Positions 24,801-36,700 are shown, numbered from the stretch's first letter. The stretch is DNA of 64,000 nt from Ridgeia piscesae (GCA_025642075.2 JAODUO010000050.1:277501-341500), one strand, 5' to 3'. Program-made: numbers and translations. Notes: generated by a model not told the origin, from the letters alone.

Positions 24801-26610
24801 GTTCCCTGGCAGCAGTTTGCTCCCGTTAGTTTGTAATCGTCTTTTCCTGTAATCTTCTTTCAACAGATGTGATGACAATCTGGTTGTGTCTTTTATGTGC
24901 GAAGTTGAAAGGTGAACATGGAGAAGGAGAGGGTCCTTGTATCAGCCGCCCTCATTTGATGGGCTACTGAACCCTCATGTCAGCATCATCTGATTCTCTC
25001 CACTTGAAGGTGGACGAATTACAATGACCGCTGGTTGCAAAGCATGCTGGTTATGCTGCTGTAACCTATGATGCAATTACACTGTTCAAAGTCCAATTAC
25101 ATACGTGTTGTTTGTATTATGCAGTGTTCTGTTAAGTCACCGGTGAAATTAAAACAACTAATTTGTGTACTCTATTGAATATGGATTATTGTATGCGGTA
25201 CACTGTATTTCTGATTATTACAGTGCAGATTTATGACAGCTCGGACAATCGTGTCTTATTACATTGTAGGTGGGCATAAAACAGAATTTGTGCAATGCAA
25301 TATTACAGTAATTACATGCACCTTAAAATTATGGTTGCCCTAAGATTATCTGAAATTGTTTGATACCAGTAATGTATAGTAATCGGTCCCTCCAATATGA
25401 TCATCTCACTATGTCAGTAGTTGGGACATTTGATCTTAATCATAAGGATGGTATTAATTATGCGACTCTACTTGAGACGATCAGTGCCAAGTGAATTTAA
25501 TCAGTCAGTTGCATACACAAGTCAACCACACAGTAATATTGAAATGATTACATTAGTAAATTGATGATATAGCTTTACGGATTTAGTCAGTTTTACAACA
25601 CTACAGTCATGGCAGTGATTTAATCCATAATGCCTGTTGCGGCGTTAACCAGTTGAGCTCGTGGTCTTCAACATAGGATGCTTCTGTCATCGCTCACTCA
25701 CAAACAAAAACCCACCCCACGATTTCCTGTGTTAAAATAAGAACTTGACAGTTCGCTCGCCGAAAACGTGAGGTCAGTCAGTGCAGTGCGCTTGTAGAAG
25801 CATTGTTCGACTGTTTCATTGTTGTGTTTGCGGTCCAGCACGGTAGCAACTGGCACGACATGATCGCCCATTGTTGGTCTAGCGCCTGTCGCGGTTCACT
25901 GCACAATTCTGCGTTAGTTCCGCTTCACTGGTCGCGCATCATAATTACACATCTGTCTCTCTGTGTGGCGTGGTTGTTGGGTGGCTCAGTGGATCAGGCA
26001 TTTGCGGTGGATTAATTTTAATTGGTTGCTTGGTTTCGGGAATTTGTGTGTTTAAAATATAAAGCAGTCTAGCGCACACAATGCACTGGAACTGTTGTGT
26101 TCAGGTGTGTTTGATGTGTGATTCCTGTAAAACTGGGCTTTATGCCAGCTGTACTGGTAACTTTCTAGGGCATCAGCTTGGGGTAATTATGAACATTACA
26201 TTATGGTCATGACCCCTGTGACCTTGTTACCGCCTAGCAACGAATGATGTGGTTGCTGTGTGCCCCGAAACCACTGCAAAGAAACAGTATACCTAGTGAG
26301 GTAACCTAGAAACTCTACGGTCATGTTAGGCACAGCCAATGGTACGTGTACAATAAACAAGTGTTATGATGTGTTATATTTACTATGAAAATTGGTTCAT
26401 GACTTGCATTCTCCAACACTCAAGTTGCACTTATGAGTCGCCGCCCTGTTTTGTTTTCAAGTCGCCCCGTTTTGTTTTCAAGTCTTGTTCCAAGAACACT
26501 CTGCAAAACATCATTAGAGTCGTCATAAACATGTCAACAAACATTGATATCGACACATCGGCTACCCATCATTTGAACACATAAACCTGTTGTGGACGAA
26601 TATAAATATC
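24801..26610. other. Intron 1 segment, nothing recognised
   Basis: Unique sequence with only short random frames. Confidence 0.55.
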
Positions 26611-26827
26611 ACTGGATGTTTGGTGGATGGGTAAAAAGATGGGTAAAAAACTGAAGGAGAAAAAATTTCAAAGTCAAAAATATTGTCAATTATACAGTGT
26701 ACCTTGAAAATAGGGGTCACATGTGTGTCTATAGTTCGTTTCGTTTCATGAATATGAATGAGTTAACATAATGCATGCACAAAAATGTGTGATGGGCAAA
26801 AAAATTGTGTATAAAATAAGGCCTTGG
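26611..26827 (+). mobile_element. Dispersed element family A, copy 4 (diverged)
   Basis: A shorter, more diverged copy in intron 1. It keeps GGTGGATGGGTAAAAA, the GTACCTTGAAAATAGGGGTC block, CACATGTGTGTCTATAGT, AAATGTGTGATGGGCAA and an altered end ATAAGGCCTTGG. The left edge is poorly defined. Confidence 0.6.
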
Positions 26828-28147
26828 AGATTGACAAGTACTTAGAAATAGAACAAAGTTTGGGGTTAACACACGGCACGGTACCTTGGCATACATTAAG
26901 TAGTGTTCTTCTGTTTAGTTCATTTTGTTGTTAATTGGTTGGCTAACTTCTGACCTATTTATAAATTGTTTTTAAAGAAATAAGTATGACTTAAAAGTGA
27001 TGAAAAGCCATTTTGAAAAAGGCAGCATTGTTATAAAAAAGTGTCAAATACCTAAGACATTTTATGGAGAAAAAGCAACAAATCTATTAAAACTTTTGAT
27101 AGTTTTGCTGTGGTGATTATTATAAATTATTGCATACATTTTTATCCAGTCAAAATTAAATTTTTATGTCGACGGTTAGTGGTGTATCGCATTAGTTCTG
27201 CCAATTTGTGATCAAAGTTTTCTGAGCGTGGCAGCACACAAATGAATTACACAATCAATCATTGATCAGTTTGACGACGCTGACAATTGTTGTTGTTTTT
27301 TTAAACCGTAATGGTTTCCAATTCTAGCAACAGGAGTTGCATAGAAACACCTTGCCCCGAAACATAATGCCTAGAAACACCATAAAGGTCTAGAAACTTG
27401 GTGGCTAGACAAATCTTGCTAAGGAATACGATACCTAGAAACGTCATACCTAGAAACACAATGCGTAGGAACAACTAATAGGGTTGGCAGCCACTCGGTA
27501 ATGTGTGTTCTAGTGTGAAGATGTTCCTGACAATAATGAATGGCCAGTTGATTGACAGGTGGTCCTGTTGTGTTGTACTCATGCATGTTATAGGGGGGGG
27601 GACGGGGGACGGGTAGGCCTTCGCTGCTGTGTCTGATATGACCTGGGCCGCCCACAGAGGAAGCCACGTGAACAAAATGGCCACTTGAAGTGCTACGGTG
27701 CTGGACAACTCCATTTTGTTCTCGCGATCATGATTAAACGATGCATAATGCAACGTCCAGTGACCAGGGTCATCTCCTGGCAGTTTTATTGAAAGCAGCG
27801 AACGTTTCTCATACAACGAGGTTTCTCTCTGCAGCTAACTTTTAATGTATGTTACATTAGTAATTATTTAGCATTTGTGCTCGGTTTCCATGAGTATTCG
27901 TTTCTAAGCTTTGGCAAGTTGGTGCCGTAATTCAGACAGTAGTTTGGGTTGCCACTTCCATAAAGAGAGCACATGCCATGCCATGACCATTCCACAAAGA
28001 AGATTTAATCCAGATGAAGTCGGCACTGACATCTTGAAATGTTCCCATTGCGTAGCTACGAGTAGCTAGATTGGTGTAGATTGGTTCATTCCTCTATATT
28101 GTAGCCAGTGTCTTCAGGCAGTTGTGTCTACCATTATCTTGTCTACT
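26828..28147. other. Intron 1 segment with degenerate CCTAGAAAC words
   Basis: CCTAGAAAC, TCTAGAAAC and CATAGAAAC recur irregularly at about 27340-27480. This may be an old simple repeat. No gene was recognised. Confidence 0.45.
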
Positions 28148-30076
28148 TCCAGTGTGTCTATTTCTGCCCTCCAGTGTGTCTACTTCTGCCCTCCAGTGTG
28201 TCTACATCTACCCTCCAGTGTGTCTACTTCCACCCTCCAGTGTGTCTACTTCCACCCTCCAGTGTGTCTATTTCTACCCTCCAGTGTGTCTATTTCTACC
28301 CTCCAGTGTGTCTACTTCTGCCCTCCAGTGTGTCTACTTCTGCCCTCCAGTGTGTCTACTTCTGCCCTCCAGTGTGTCTACTTCTGCCCTCCAGTGTGTC
28401 TACTTCTGCCCTCCAGTGTGTCTACTTCTGCCCTCCAGTGTGTAATCTACCCTCCGTGTGTCTACTTCCACCTGTGTGTCTACTTCCACCCTCCAGTGTG
28501 TCTATTTCTACCCTCCAGTGTGTCTACTTCTACCCTCCAGTGTGTCTACATCTACCCTCCAGTGTGTCTACTTCTGCCCTCCAGTGTGTCTACTTCTGCC
28601 CTCCAGTGTGTCTACTTCCACCCTCCAGTGTGTCTACTCTACCCTCCAGTGTGTCTACTTCACCCTCCAGTGTGTCTATTTCCACCCTCCAGTGTGTCTA
28701 TTTCTACCCTCCAGTGTGTCTACTTCTGCCCTCCAGTGTGTCTACATCTACCCTCCAGTGTGTATACTTCCACCTCCAGTGTGTCTACTTCTACCCTCCA
28801 GTGTGTCTACATCTACCCTCCAATGTGTCTATTTCAACCCTCCAGTGTGTCTACTTCTACCCTCCAGTGTGTCTACTTCCACCCTACAGTGTGTCTACTT
28901 CTACCCTCCAGTGTGCCTACTTCCACCCTCCAGTGTGTCTACTTCCACCCTCCAGTGTATCTATTTCTACCCTCCAGTATGTCTACTTCCACCCTCCAGT
29001 ATGTCTACTTCCACCCTCCAGTGTGCCTACTTCCACTCTCCAGTGTGCCTACTTCCACCCTCCAGTGTGTCTACTTCTACCCTCCAGTGTGTCTACTTCT
29101 ACCCTCCAGTGTGCCTACTTCCACCCTCCAGTGTGTCTACTTCCACCCTCCAGTGTATCTATTTCTACCCTCCAGTATGTCTACTTCCACCCTCCAGTAT
29201 GTCTACTTCCACCCTCCAGTGTGCCTACTTCCACTCTCCAGTGTGCCTACTTCCACCCTCCAGTGTGTCTACTTCTACCCTCCAGTGTGTCTACTTCTAC
29301 CCTCCGGTGTGTCTACTTCTACCCTCCAGTGTGTCTACTTCTACCCTCCGGTGTGTCTACTTCTGCCCTCCGGTGTGTCTACTTCTACCCTCCAGTGTGT
29401 CTACTTCTACCCTCCGGTGTGTCTACTTCTACCCTCCAGTGTGTCTACTTCTACCCTCCGGTGTGTCTACTTCTACCCTCCGGTGTGTCTACTTCTACCC
29501 TCCAGTGTGTCTACTTCTACCCTCCGGTGTGTCTTTACCTCCAGTGTGTCTACACCACCCTCCAGTGTGTCTACTTCTACCCTCCAGTGTGTCTACTTCT
29601 ACCCTCCAGTGTGTCTACTTCTACCCTCCGGTGTGTCTACTTCTACCCTCCAGTGTGTCTACTTCTACCCTCCGGTGTGTCTACTTCTACCCTCCAGTGT
29701 GTCTACTTCTACCCTCCGGTGTGTCTACTTCTACCCTCCGGTGTGTCTACTTCTACCCTCCGGTGTGTCTACTTCTACCCTCCAGTGTGTCTACTTCTAC
29801 CCTCCAGTGTGTCTACATCCACCCTCCAGTGTGTCTACTTCTACCCTCCAGTGTGTCTACTTCTACCCTCCGGTGTGTCTACATCCACCCTCCAGTGTGT
29901 CTACTTCTACCCTCCAGTGTGTCTACTTCTACCCTCCAGTGGGTCTACATCCACCCTCTAGTGTGTCTACTTCTACCCTCCAGTGTGTCTACTTCTACCC
30001 TCCAGTGTGTCTACTTCTACCCTCCAGTGTGTCTACTTCTACCCTCCAGTGTGTCTACTTCTACCCTCCAGTGTGC
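28148..30076. repeat. 22-bp minisatellite, about 88 copies
   Basis: The unit is CTACTTCTACCCTCCAGTGT plus GT, with variants CTGCCC, TCCACC and CCGGTG. The array is pyrimidine-rich on the + strand. Since 22 is not a multiple of 3 and no + frame of the unit has a stop, all three + frames stay open for 560-670 codons. The repetitive peptides (SVSTSTLQCVYFYPPVCLLL type) are an artefact and not genes. A nine-unit (198-bp) block is duplicated at about 28955 and 29153. Confidence 0.95.
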
Positions 30077-31263
30077 CCCATTGGTTACTTTGTCCACAAT
30101 GTCAAGGCCACTGAAGTTTCGTAAATTTACATATGAAGTCTTTTATATGTAGCAAAAATCATCTGAAGATGCCGGAACGGATCGAACAAACACTTCCAGG
30201 AAACGAGACGCTGTGTTTATTAGTTAATAACAACCGCGAGACGGCCCAGTGGGCCACGAGTAACTAGCACCAGAGAAACTGTTGAAGTTGGCTCGGTGAA
30301 CGAAACGTTCCTCTGCATTTCTTGCCGATCGTTTCAAGGACACTGCATGGAATTTCGGAAGTGAGCACAGGAAATGAACTGCGATGACAAACACCGGATC
30401 AGGTTCTGCGTGTTTGTGCATCCATGCTCTGCGAGGTCGGTCCGGTATGTCCCGCTGACACCGACACCTATGGTCATTCCGCATCGGCGAACATGCTTCG
30501 GCATTCACCGTCACAGCGTGGCAGCGACGCTGTAATTCGAGCGATGTTTAAATTTTCCGACCGGATCTCCAACGACGCACCTGTTGTTCTCCTATGATAC
30601 CCCGTCATCCCACGGCAACGGGAGAGGGGGAAGATCAGAGGGTGTCTCGTGAACTAGTTATCCAGATTAGCGAGCAGACAGTGACAGCAGCATCTTTCAA
30701 ACGCAGGCTGATTACTAATCCCCTGGCCGTGTTTTTGAAAAATTTCACTCACTTATGTATTATGATAATTCGTTTTTCATTTATTATTCATATATTTTTT
30801 GTGGAAGTAATTTTTAATAAGCATGCAACAATGATTCTAATTCTAGTTTGAAAGATATGACGCTGGGAGCATGGTGACATGGTAAACAAAACACCCAGTT
30901 TAAAAATAGGTTTATTAGCAGTAGTGTTCTTCAAGGCTTTAAAACTAGGCAAAATTGACAGCAGTACCCTGTGATGTTTTAACATGCGATGTTCTATCAT
31001 GCCCCATTTTCATACATTCAACACTTACAGATTACAACACTAGCTAATTATGGGTAGGGAAACCGTTTGCCGCACATTCATTTTGTAACGTTACTGTGTT
31101 ATTGTTTGTGTGTTGTGATATGTTTGTGTAATGCACAGAGCATGGTTCTAGTGACGGATGTCTCTGCCTCGCGAAATGTCAGCTATGAGTGAAATGCTAG
31201 CACGTGTAATGTAATCAATACACGGCTTGCTGCGCGAAGTCTGAATCACCCAGGTTGATATAG
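30077..31263. other. Intron 1 segment, nothing recognised
   Basis: The first 500 bases after the minisatellite are GC-richer, with a 96-codon minus-strand frame that matches no family I know. Confidence 0.5.
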
Positions 31264-31605
31264 TTATTGCCGACCGAGCCTATGAGCGCTCCAGCCTTCT
31301 GCGCAGTTGCTTGCCAGGGCTACTGCACACACAGATGTCTGATTACAGAGATTTATCCCGCAAAAACACGTCAACACAACAGTATCGAACTTATGTAAGT
31401 GTATCGGGGCATCGCCATTTTCGTCATGGCTTTCGGCGATCGTTCGTACAGCGCCTGACAACCTGTTGTGGGATGAGCGGTCGACCGGTCGTTTGCAGTC
31501 GATTTATGGGAGGTGATCCTTGCGATTATTGCGCCATTCCCATGTGTAGGGCCTAGCGCTGTCAGAGGTGAATTGCGCCAGGGCGATACATTGGCCCGTC
31601 GCGCA

Positions 31606-31968
31606 TCAGAATCGCTTTCGTAACGTCGGCACCGGCGTGTAGATGACATGGTGTTGATTGTGATCACAGCGGGACGCTTTATAGTGTTGTTTGTGTGTCT
31701 TCGCGTGAAGGTCAACGATGACGCAGTGACGTGACACGAAAGGCGGCGGCATCGTCTCCCAGGTGCCATGTCGGATGATGGCCTTGAGAATCACGCCTGT
31801 CCAGCTTTCGTCGTTCTTATCTTGCAAGAGTTCTCTAGCATTTTGTCTGAGCCAAAATCCATAGCCTGCAGTAATGTTCTCTTTGATCTCTTGCACTGTC
31901 AGCAGATCTTCTGATTTTTCATTACCACAAGTGTTAAAGTTCTGCTTTGTTATTATGAGTTTCCGCAG
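31606..31968 (-). CDS. Unidentified minus-strand open frame, possibly a gene or transposon remnant
   Basis: The frame is open for 120 codons on the minus strand. Its first two thirds look protein-like in composition: KSEDLLTVQEIKENITAG, then GYGFWLRQNARELLQDKNDE and SWTGVILKAIIRHGTWE. The last third is less so. An in-frame TGCAG precedes GYGFW at about 31867 and could be an acceptor. I do not recognise a domain. The stretch 31260-31970 is GC-richer than its surroundings. A decayed transposon or retropseudogene is as likely as a gene, and chance is possible at this length. Confidence 0.2.
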   Translation of the reverse strand: MRKLIITKQNFNTCGNEKSEDLLTVQEIKENITAGYGFWLRQNARELLQDKNDESWTGVILKAIIRHGTWETMPPPFVSRHCVIVDLHAKTHKQHYKASRCDHNQHHVIYTPVPTLRKRF

Positions 31969-32186
31969 TTAGCACATCACTGTGTGTCTAGCTGTTGTAG
32001 TTCTGAGGGTTTCTTTATTAGTTTCCCACCCTATCCATGATACTCTAATCATTATTCTCAGGGTGCACATTTTTGTAGCATCTAGATGTTCTTTAAAATC
32101 TGTCCTGCCACTTTATATCTGATCTACCTCAATCAATATCTGTCCTACTACTTTATATCTACCATACTGCTGCCTACCATGCTACT

Positions 32187-32246
<60 letters not shown>

Positions 32247-32247
32247 T
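32187..32247. repeat. Compound TA/CA microsatellite
   Basis: About 14 TA units are followed by about 14 CA units. Confidence 0.95.
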
Positions 32248-32264
32248 ACTATGCTTCTTACAGT

Positions 32265-32465
32265 TTTTGTCATGCTACTTTGATATCTACCATGCTACTT
32301 TAATATCTACCCTGCTACTTTAATATCTACCATGCTACTTTGATATCTACCATGCTACTTTGATATCTACCATGCTACTGTAAATATCTACACTGCTGCT
32401 TCAATGTATACTATGCTTCTTCAGGTTTTGTCCTGCTAGTTCAATATCTACCCTGCTACCTTAAT
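32265..32465 (+). repeat. 20-bp tandem repeat, imperfect
   Basis: The unit CATGCTACTTTGATATCTAC is repeated about six times cleanly (32290-32390). Degenerate copies continue to 32465, and similar words appear upstream from 32100 (CTACTTTATATCTACCATAC). Confidence 0.85.
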
Positions 32466-33369
32466 ATCTAGTTATTATCTGCCCTACTCTTTAACTAGTA
32501 ACTTGTGTACCTTTCCCTCCTGCCTCAGATACTTGACTTGTGTAATCACCTCTCCAGATGCCTGGCCAGCAAACGGCATGCTATCCTATCACATGTCGAA
32601 ATGCCAAACAGTGCTTCAGGATGGCTGCCTGCGGTCCTTGCTAAATTCTTTTAGCGGGGAGCGCGAGAGAGTCTACGTGTGATGAGACTGAGGCTCGATG
32701 GTGTGTTCTTAAACAACAGCGAGTTTTCTAATACCCCACGGAGGGACACTTATCACGACGGAAACAAAGTTGATTTAGGGAGTGTGCATTATTTAAGCAG
32801 CGAGGTGGTTATTCGATACACAAACCCACCTGTTGGGCTGGGACATTGTTTTACTTGTTGACGTGTTATCTGCGGTTTGTGCTGCGACAGCGTGCGGAAG
32901 TTGATTAAGTCCGGGTTAAAGTAAAGAGCGTCAATCTGAAACACGTTTTCTGTGCATCAGAAACGGGGAAACATTGTTTGTTTATGCGGAAACTGCGTAC
33001 CAGAAAGGTTGTTCTGACAAATGTGGAACTGCACTAGTAATGTTAACACTGTTAGTTAGGCAAAGTGCAATCAATGGATCTTGGATGCCACAGGCATAAT
33101 AATAATATAATACAAAATCATTTATAAATAAATCCAGAGTTTGAAGACATTGTTACAGAAACATAAGAATAGCACTAATCATTCAAGATTTAAAAAACCG
33201 TGGCATCAACTGTCTGGTTAAATTACTATTAAGAAATAAAGTTATAAAAAGCACTATAGATTTAAGATAATCAGCAGCACAGAATGAAAAAGTAAATAAT
33301 AAATAAATAATTCTTAAAAACAGAAAAACTCAAATCTTGTGATGACATTATTATAATAGGCACACTTAC
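32466..33369. other. Intron 1 segment, nothing recognised
   Basis: AT-rich unique sequence. No second exon for the antisense candidate at 33370-33558 was found here. Confidence 0.5.
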
Positions 33370-33558
33370 GATACTGATGTCAAATTCTGGAGTCAGAATT
33401 AGTGGAGTCTTGACAAGGAAGAGGCATGTTGAAAGTCCAACAAGTGCAGAAACCAGAATTTCCTCAACAACTTCCTTGTACACTTGACATTTGAGGATTA
33501 TGCTTAGGGCAATGATCTGATAAAATCTTAGTATAACTTGTAAAATCTTTGCATGTAC
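33370..33558 (-). CDS. Candidate antisense exon encoding a hydrophobic peptide
   Basis: On the minus strand an acceptor (TGCATATTTATACAG) precedes 33558 and a good donor (GTAAGT) follows 33370. Between them are exactly 63 codons, phase 0 at both ends, with no stop; the other two frames have stops. The peptide has two hydrophobic stretches (around LQVILRFYQIIALSIIL and VSALVGLSTCLFLV) separated by KCQVYKEVVEE, so it could be part of a multi-pass membrane protein. I do not recognise the family. No partner exon was identified, and the AT-rich setting favours hydrophobic chance frames. It would belong to a gene nested antisense in betaglycan intron 1. Confidence 0.22.
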
Positions 33559-36002
33559 CTGTATAAATATGCAGCAATAAAACACAGTCAAAATAGTTGA
33601 AAATGTAAGTCAAGTGTTTGGAGAGATAATGCCAATGAATATCTTCAAAACACGAAGAGTGTTACACTTGTGGTAAAATCTTGTAACTCACCAGTAAGTG
33701 AGTACTCAACTAGAACTGTTTGGGTAAAATGTGAATGAATTTGGTGGGGTCAAGGGTTAGATGATAAACTTGTTTCGACAGCGGACAGGAATGTACGACG
33801 AATCATTTGGAGCGTGAGAAAAAGGAAAACTGATCGGTCTGATTATATTCACAAGTGGCCTTTGTGTTGTGCATTCTCGCGATACTGGTCAAGTATCAAC
33901 AGGAAGTGACCGAAAATGACAGTGTCAACACTCGTGACGGTAGCTGTGGCAGCCGATGACGTCTGATTTTGGGGTGACATGGGTTGGGGGGTGTGTGTTT
34001 TGTGGTGTAAATACGTCACCTGCATAAAGTCCAGTGTCAGTGTAAACTTACTTACAATTGCGTGAAGGTGTGGACTCTTTATGGAGGAATTATGTTGCTA
34101 AGGTTCTTTTTGATTGAGTGAAGTCATGTAAAGAAACCTAATAAAAATCAACTAGGTACAAAATGCATGTGATTTTTTATTTTGTGAATATTTGTAGTGT
34201 ACCAAACTGTGATCTTTGCTGGAACTTTAAAACTGTTGCATGTAGTGATTGCATATGAAAACGAAAATGTATTTATAGACAGGCCTACTACACGACAGCA
34301 CACGTTTATTTGTATGCAGCTTACTGCATTTGTTGGCGAAAGTTTCTGTTTTGGACTATCAAAGGTAACAGTTTAGATTTCAAATGTGTACATTTTATAA
34401 GAAAAAACAAGATAGAAACATCAGGTATGAAACAAATAAACAGAATTGTCAGTAAATTAGGCAAGCTCTTGTGTAGATACTCAGTATGAAGATAAACAGT
34501 GATATTCTGATATTACAAGGACTTTAATTAGTTACAAATTGTATCCTTTCGCTGAACAAATGAATAATAATAATATTTTATTTCATATACAGTGTAGTGC
34601 CACATCCATAATTGTTCATTGCGCTTCACAACATATTACAATTAAAATACATAAGAAGGAGGCACTTATAAACTGTTGCGTGGTAAAAAACATAATCGAG
34701 TGTGACTTATGTCATGATTGGACGCGAGCTGTCAACTTGGAAACATTTGCGTAATGAACTCAATGAAGTGCCATCAAGTTGTGTTGAGTAATTTATGACT
34801 GTCACCAGCGTGTTAATATGTGTACATGAGTAATTTATGACATCGATTGTGCTTGATATTTATAGTGAGTTTGGAATCAGTGTAGTTGACTTCTTTGTAT
34901 TGACTATTGAGGGAGGATCCAGGCTTATTGACTAAGTCATTGATATCAACATAGCGGGGCCCTGGTAACTAATAACTAACTGCTTATTCGATATTAAACT
35001 ACATATCTCGGAGTAGCCGGAAATTATACTGCTGTTCATCTACAAATTATTTGTAAGTAAATGAAAGCAATTTGTTTTGCCTTTAAAATTGATTAATGTT
35101 GGAGTCAAACAGGCTTGACTGCTATTAGGTAGTTGACAAAATTAAAGGCCTGAATGTAGTGTTAACTGTGTAATGTTTTAGAAATGTAATCTGTATAGCT
35201 ATATTTGATGTAAGTGATGCTATTGGTGGAATTCTCTTAACACTCGTCATTTCCTGCTGTTCAAGCAGCACTTTCGGTCAGGCACAAGTGGTGCCGCATG
35301 GTGGGCAAAAATCCAGCAAGGTCTGCGCTTGTTGATCGTAGTAGCAAGATGCATGGTCGTAGTACTGAGTCCATTTGACTGGTGTCGGAAGGCATTTTAT
35401 AGTACTACGGCCCGTTACCATTAGTAGACATTTCTTGTACATCCAAATTGACCCAGGGCGTAGAGTTCATGGTTAGTGGACAGCCATTGTTGTAGACACA
35501 AAGACACTACGGGAGAGTTGACAAGATATGCTATCTGCGATTTCACCGTAAGATTTAGCATGCGCCGTATGGTTTATTACGCGATGCGTCACGCTGGACC
35601 ACGCGCCGCTTCCGTGCCACGGGTATATCATGGCTGACATGTTTATCTGGCGGCCCATGTATGTAATCGTTGCGTTTGTTAACTATCACTCTCTAGATCG
35701 CGCTCAATGGCAACCATGTTGGTGGTGCACTATCGACGATGGTATCGCCGATAAATATATACGGTGCGCGCTGATATCGTGGCCTACTACGTCACATCGC
35801 GTCACATCGCATCACACCGGGCCTGGCTGGCCAGTATTGCAAGTCCTGGCAGCAGCGTTCACTAGAGTTCACATTAATCATGTTAACCCTTTGTCCACTG
35901 CTGCTGGCAGCATGTAAAGTGGAGATGTGGCGCTTACCTGTCATCATCACTCAACGTTAGAGCCGCTGTGGAGATGATTACAAACCGAAGGGAGCGGGAA
36001 GC
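33559..36002. other. Intron 1 segment, mostly unique
   Basis: Only the short dispersed-repeat match at 34550-34650 and a GTCACATCGC-type triplicate at about 35800 were seen. Confidence 0.5.
34550..34650 (+). repeat. Stretch related to the insertion at 2035-2110
   Basis: GTGTAGTGCCACATCCATAA, then TTGTTCATTGCGCTTCACAA, matches the order and spacing of GTAGCGCCCCATCC, AATTGTTCTGGGGTGCTTTACAA at 2035. Both are followed by AT-rich sequence. The likely explanation is two old copies of one dispersed repeat. Confidence 0.4.
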
Positions 36003-36081
36003 GACAAAGGGGTGTTTAGACAAAGGGGTGTTTAGACAAAGGGGTGTTTAGACAAAGGGGTGTTTAGACAAAGGGGTGTTT
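36003..36081 (+). repeat. 16-bp tandem repeat, five copies
   Basis: The unit GACAAAGGGGTGTTTA is repeated perfectly, with the last copy ending TTTCG. High identity suggests recent slippage. Confidence 0.95.
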
Positions 36082-36324
36082 CGTGGTGGTGGTGGATGAA
36101 CGTGGGTCATTACGCCAATCCCGTTGGACAGTCGCGGCGCAGCGTGGCAGCGTAACAGCGTAACAATGTTGTTGCTGAACATTGCTAGTGCCAGTGCATG
36201 TTTTTGCCGGCGGTGCCGCACAATGAAAGCACTGTGTGAAGCTCGGCTTGTTTCCGTGGAAACACGCTCCCTCAACGGGTGCTGCAGACGCACCTAAACT
36301 CACTCCCCAGTCAGGTTGTTTGCA

Positions 36325-36443
36325 GGGAGGGGAGGGGAGGGAGGAGGGGAGGGGAGGGGAGGGAGGGAGGGGAGGGGAGGGGAGGGGAGGGGAGGGGAGG
36401 GGAGGGAGGGGAGGGGAGGGGAGGGGAGGGGAGGGGAGGGAGG
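36325..36443 (+). repeat. G-rich GGGGA/GGGA tract (G-quadruplex-prone)
   Basis: Over 119 bp there are more than 20 runs of three or four G's separated by single A's. The non-template strand and the transcript would carry the G-runs. Open frames here are low-complexity artefacts. Confidence 0.95.
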
Positions 36444-36536
36444 CATCCGAATGAGAGATGTTTTAATCACAGTCACCCGTTGTTGGTTCACAAAGGCCTT
36501 GTGATCATAACACTGGTAGAAACAGCACTGCCTTGT

Positions 36537-36700
36537 GGGGGCTCTGTGGCGTAGTGGTTAGAATGTCGAGAATCCAGGTTTTGAATATTGTTTTGCCAGT
36601 TTGAACTCGGGGAATTTTGTTAACCCAACGCTGCCTTAGTTCATGTGCACAAAACAAATACCTGACCATAGACAGTGGTGGATATTTGTGTATGAATGGT
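36537..36700 (+). mobile_element. tRNA-derived SINE-like element
   Basis: The segment GGGGGCTCTGTGGCGTAGTG starts like a tRNA. It has a good pol III A box (TGGCGTAGTGG, 36547-36557) and a weaker B box (AGTTTGAACTC, 36599-36609) about 50 bp further on, the usual spacing. No cloverleaf can be closed through the acceptor stem, so it is a SINE head and not a tRNA gene. The body continues with AACCCAACGCTGCCTTAG. The 3' end was not resolved and no poly(A) tail or target duplication was found. Confidence 0.6.

Noticed and set aside
26226..26241. GTTACCGCCTAGCAAC as an RFX X-box
   Set aside because: The half-sites fit but the 4-bp spacer is outside the usual 0-3 range.
28108..30152. Three overlapping ORFs of 617, 666 and 564 codons
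   Set aside because: They are the three frames of one 22-bp repeat with no + strand stops. They lack an independent start context and conserved domain, and are equally open in every frame.
31264..31461. Minus-strand frame with TCFCGINLCN, resembling the end of a Ly6/three-finger or TGF-beta receptor ectodomain
   Set aside because: Only the terminal Cys pattern matches. The upstream residues lack the expected cysteines and no matching exon precedes it. Probably coincidence.
36537..36612. A functional tRNA gene
   Set aside because: The A box is good but the B box is degraded and no complete cloverleaf or acceptor stem forms. Read as a SINE head.
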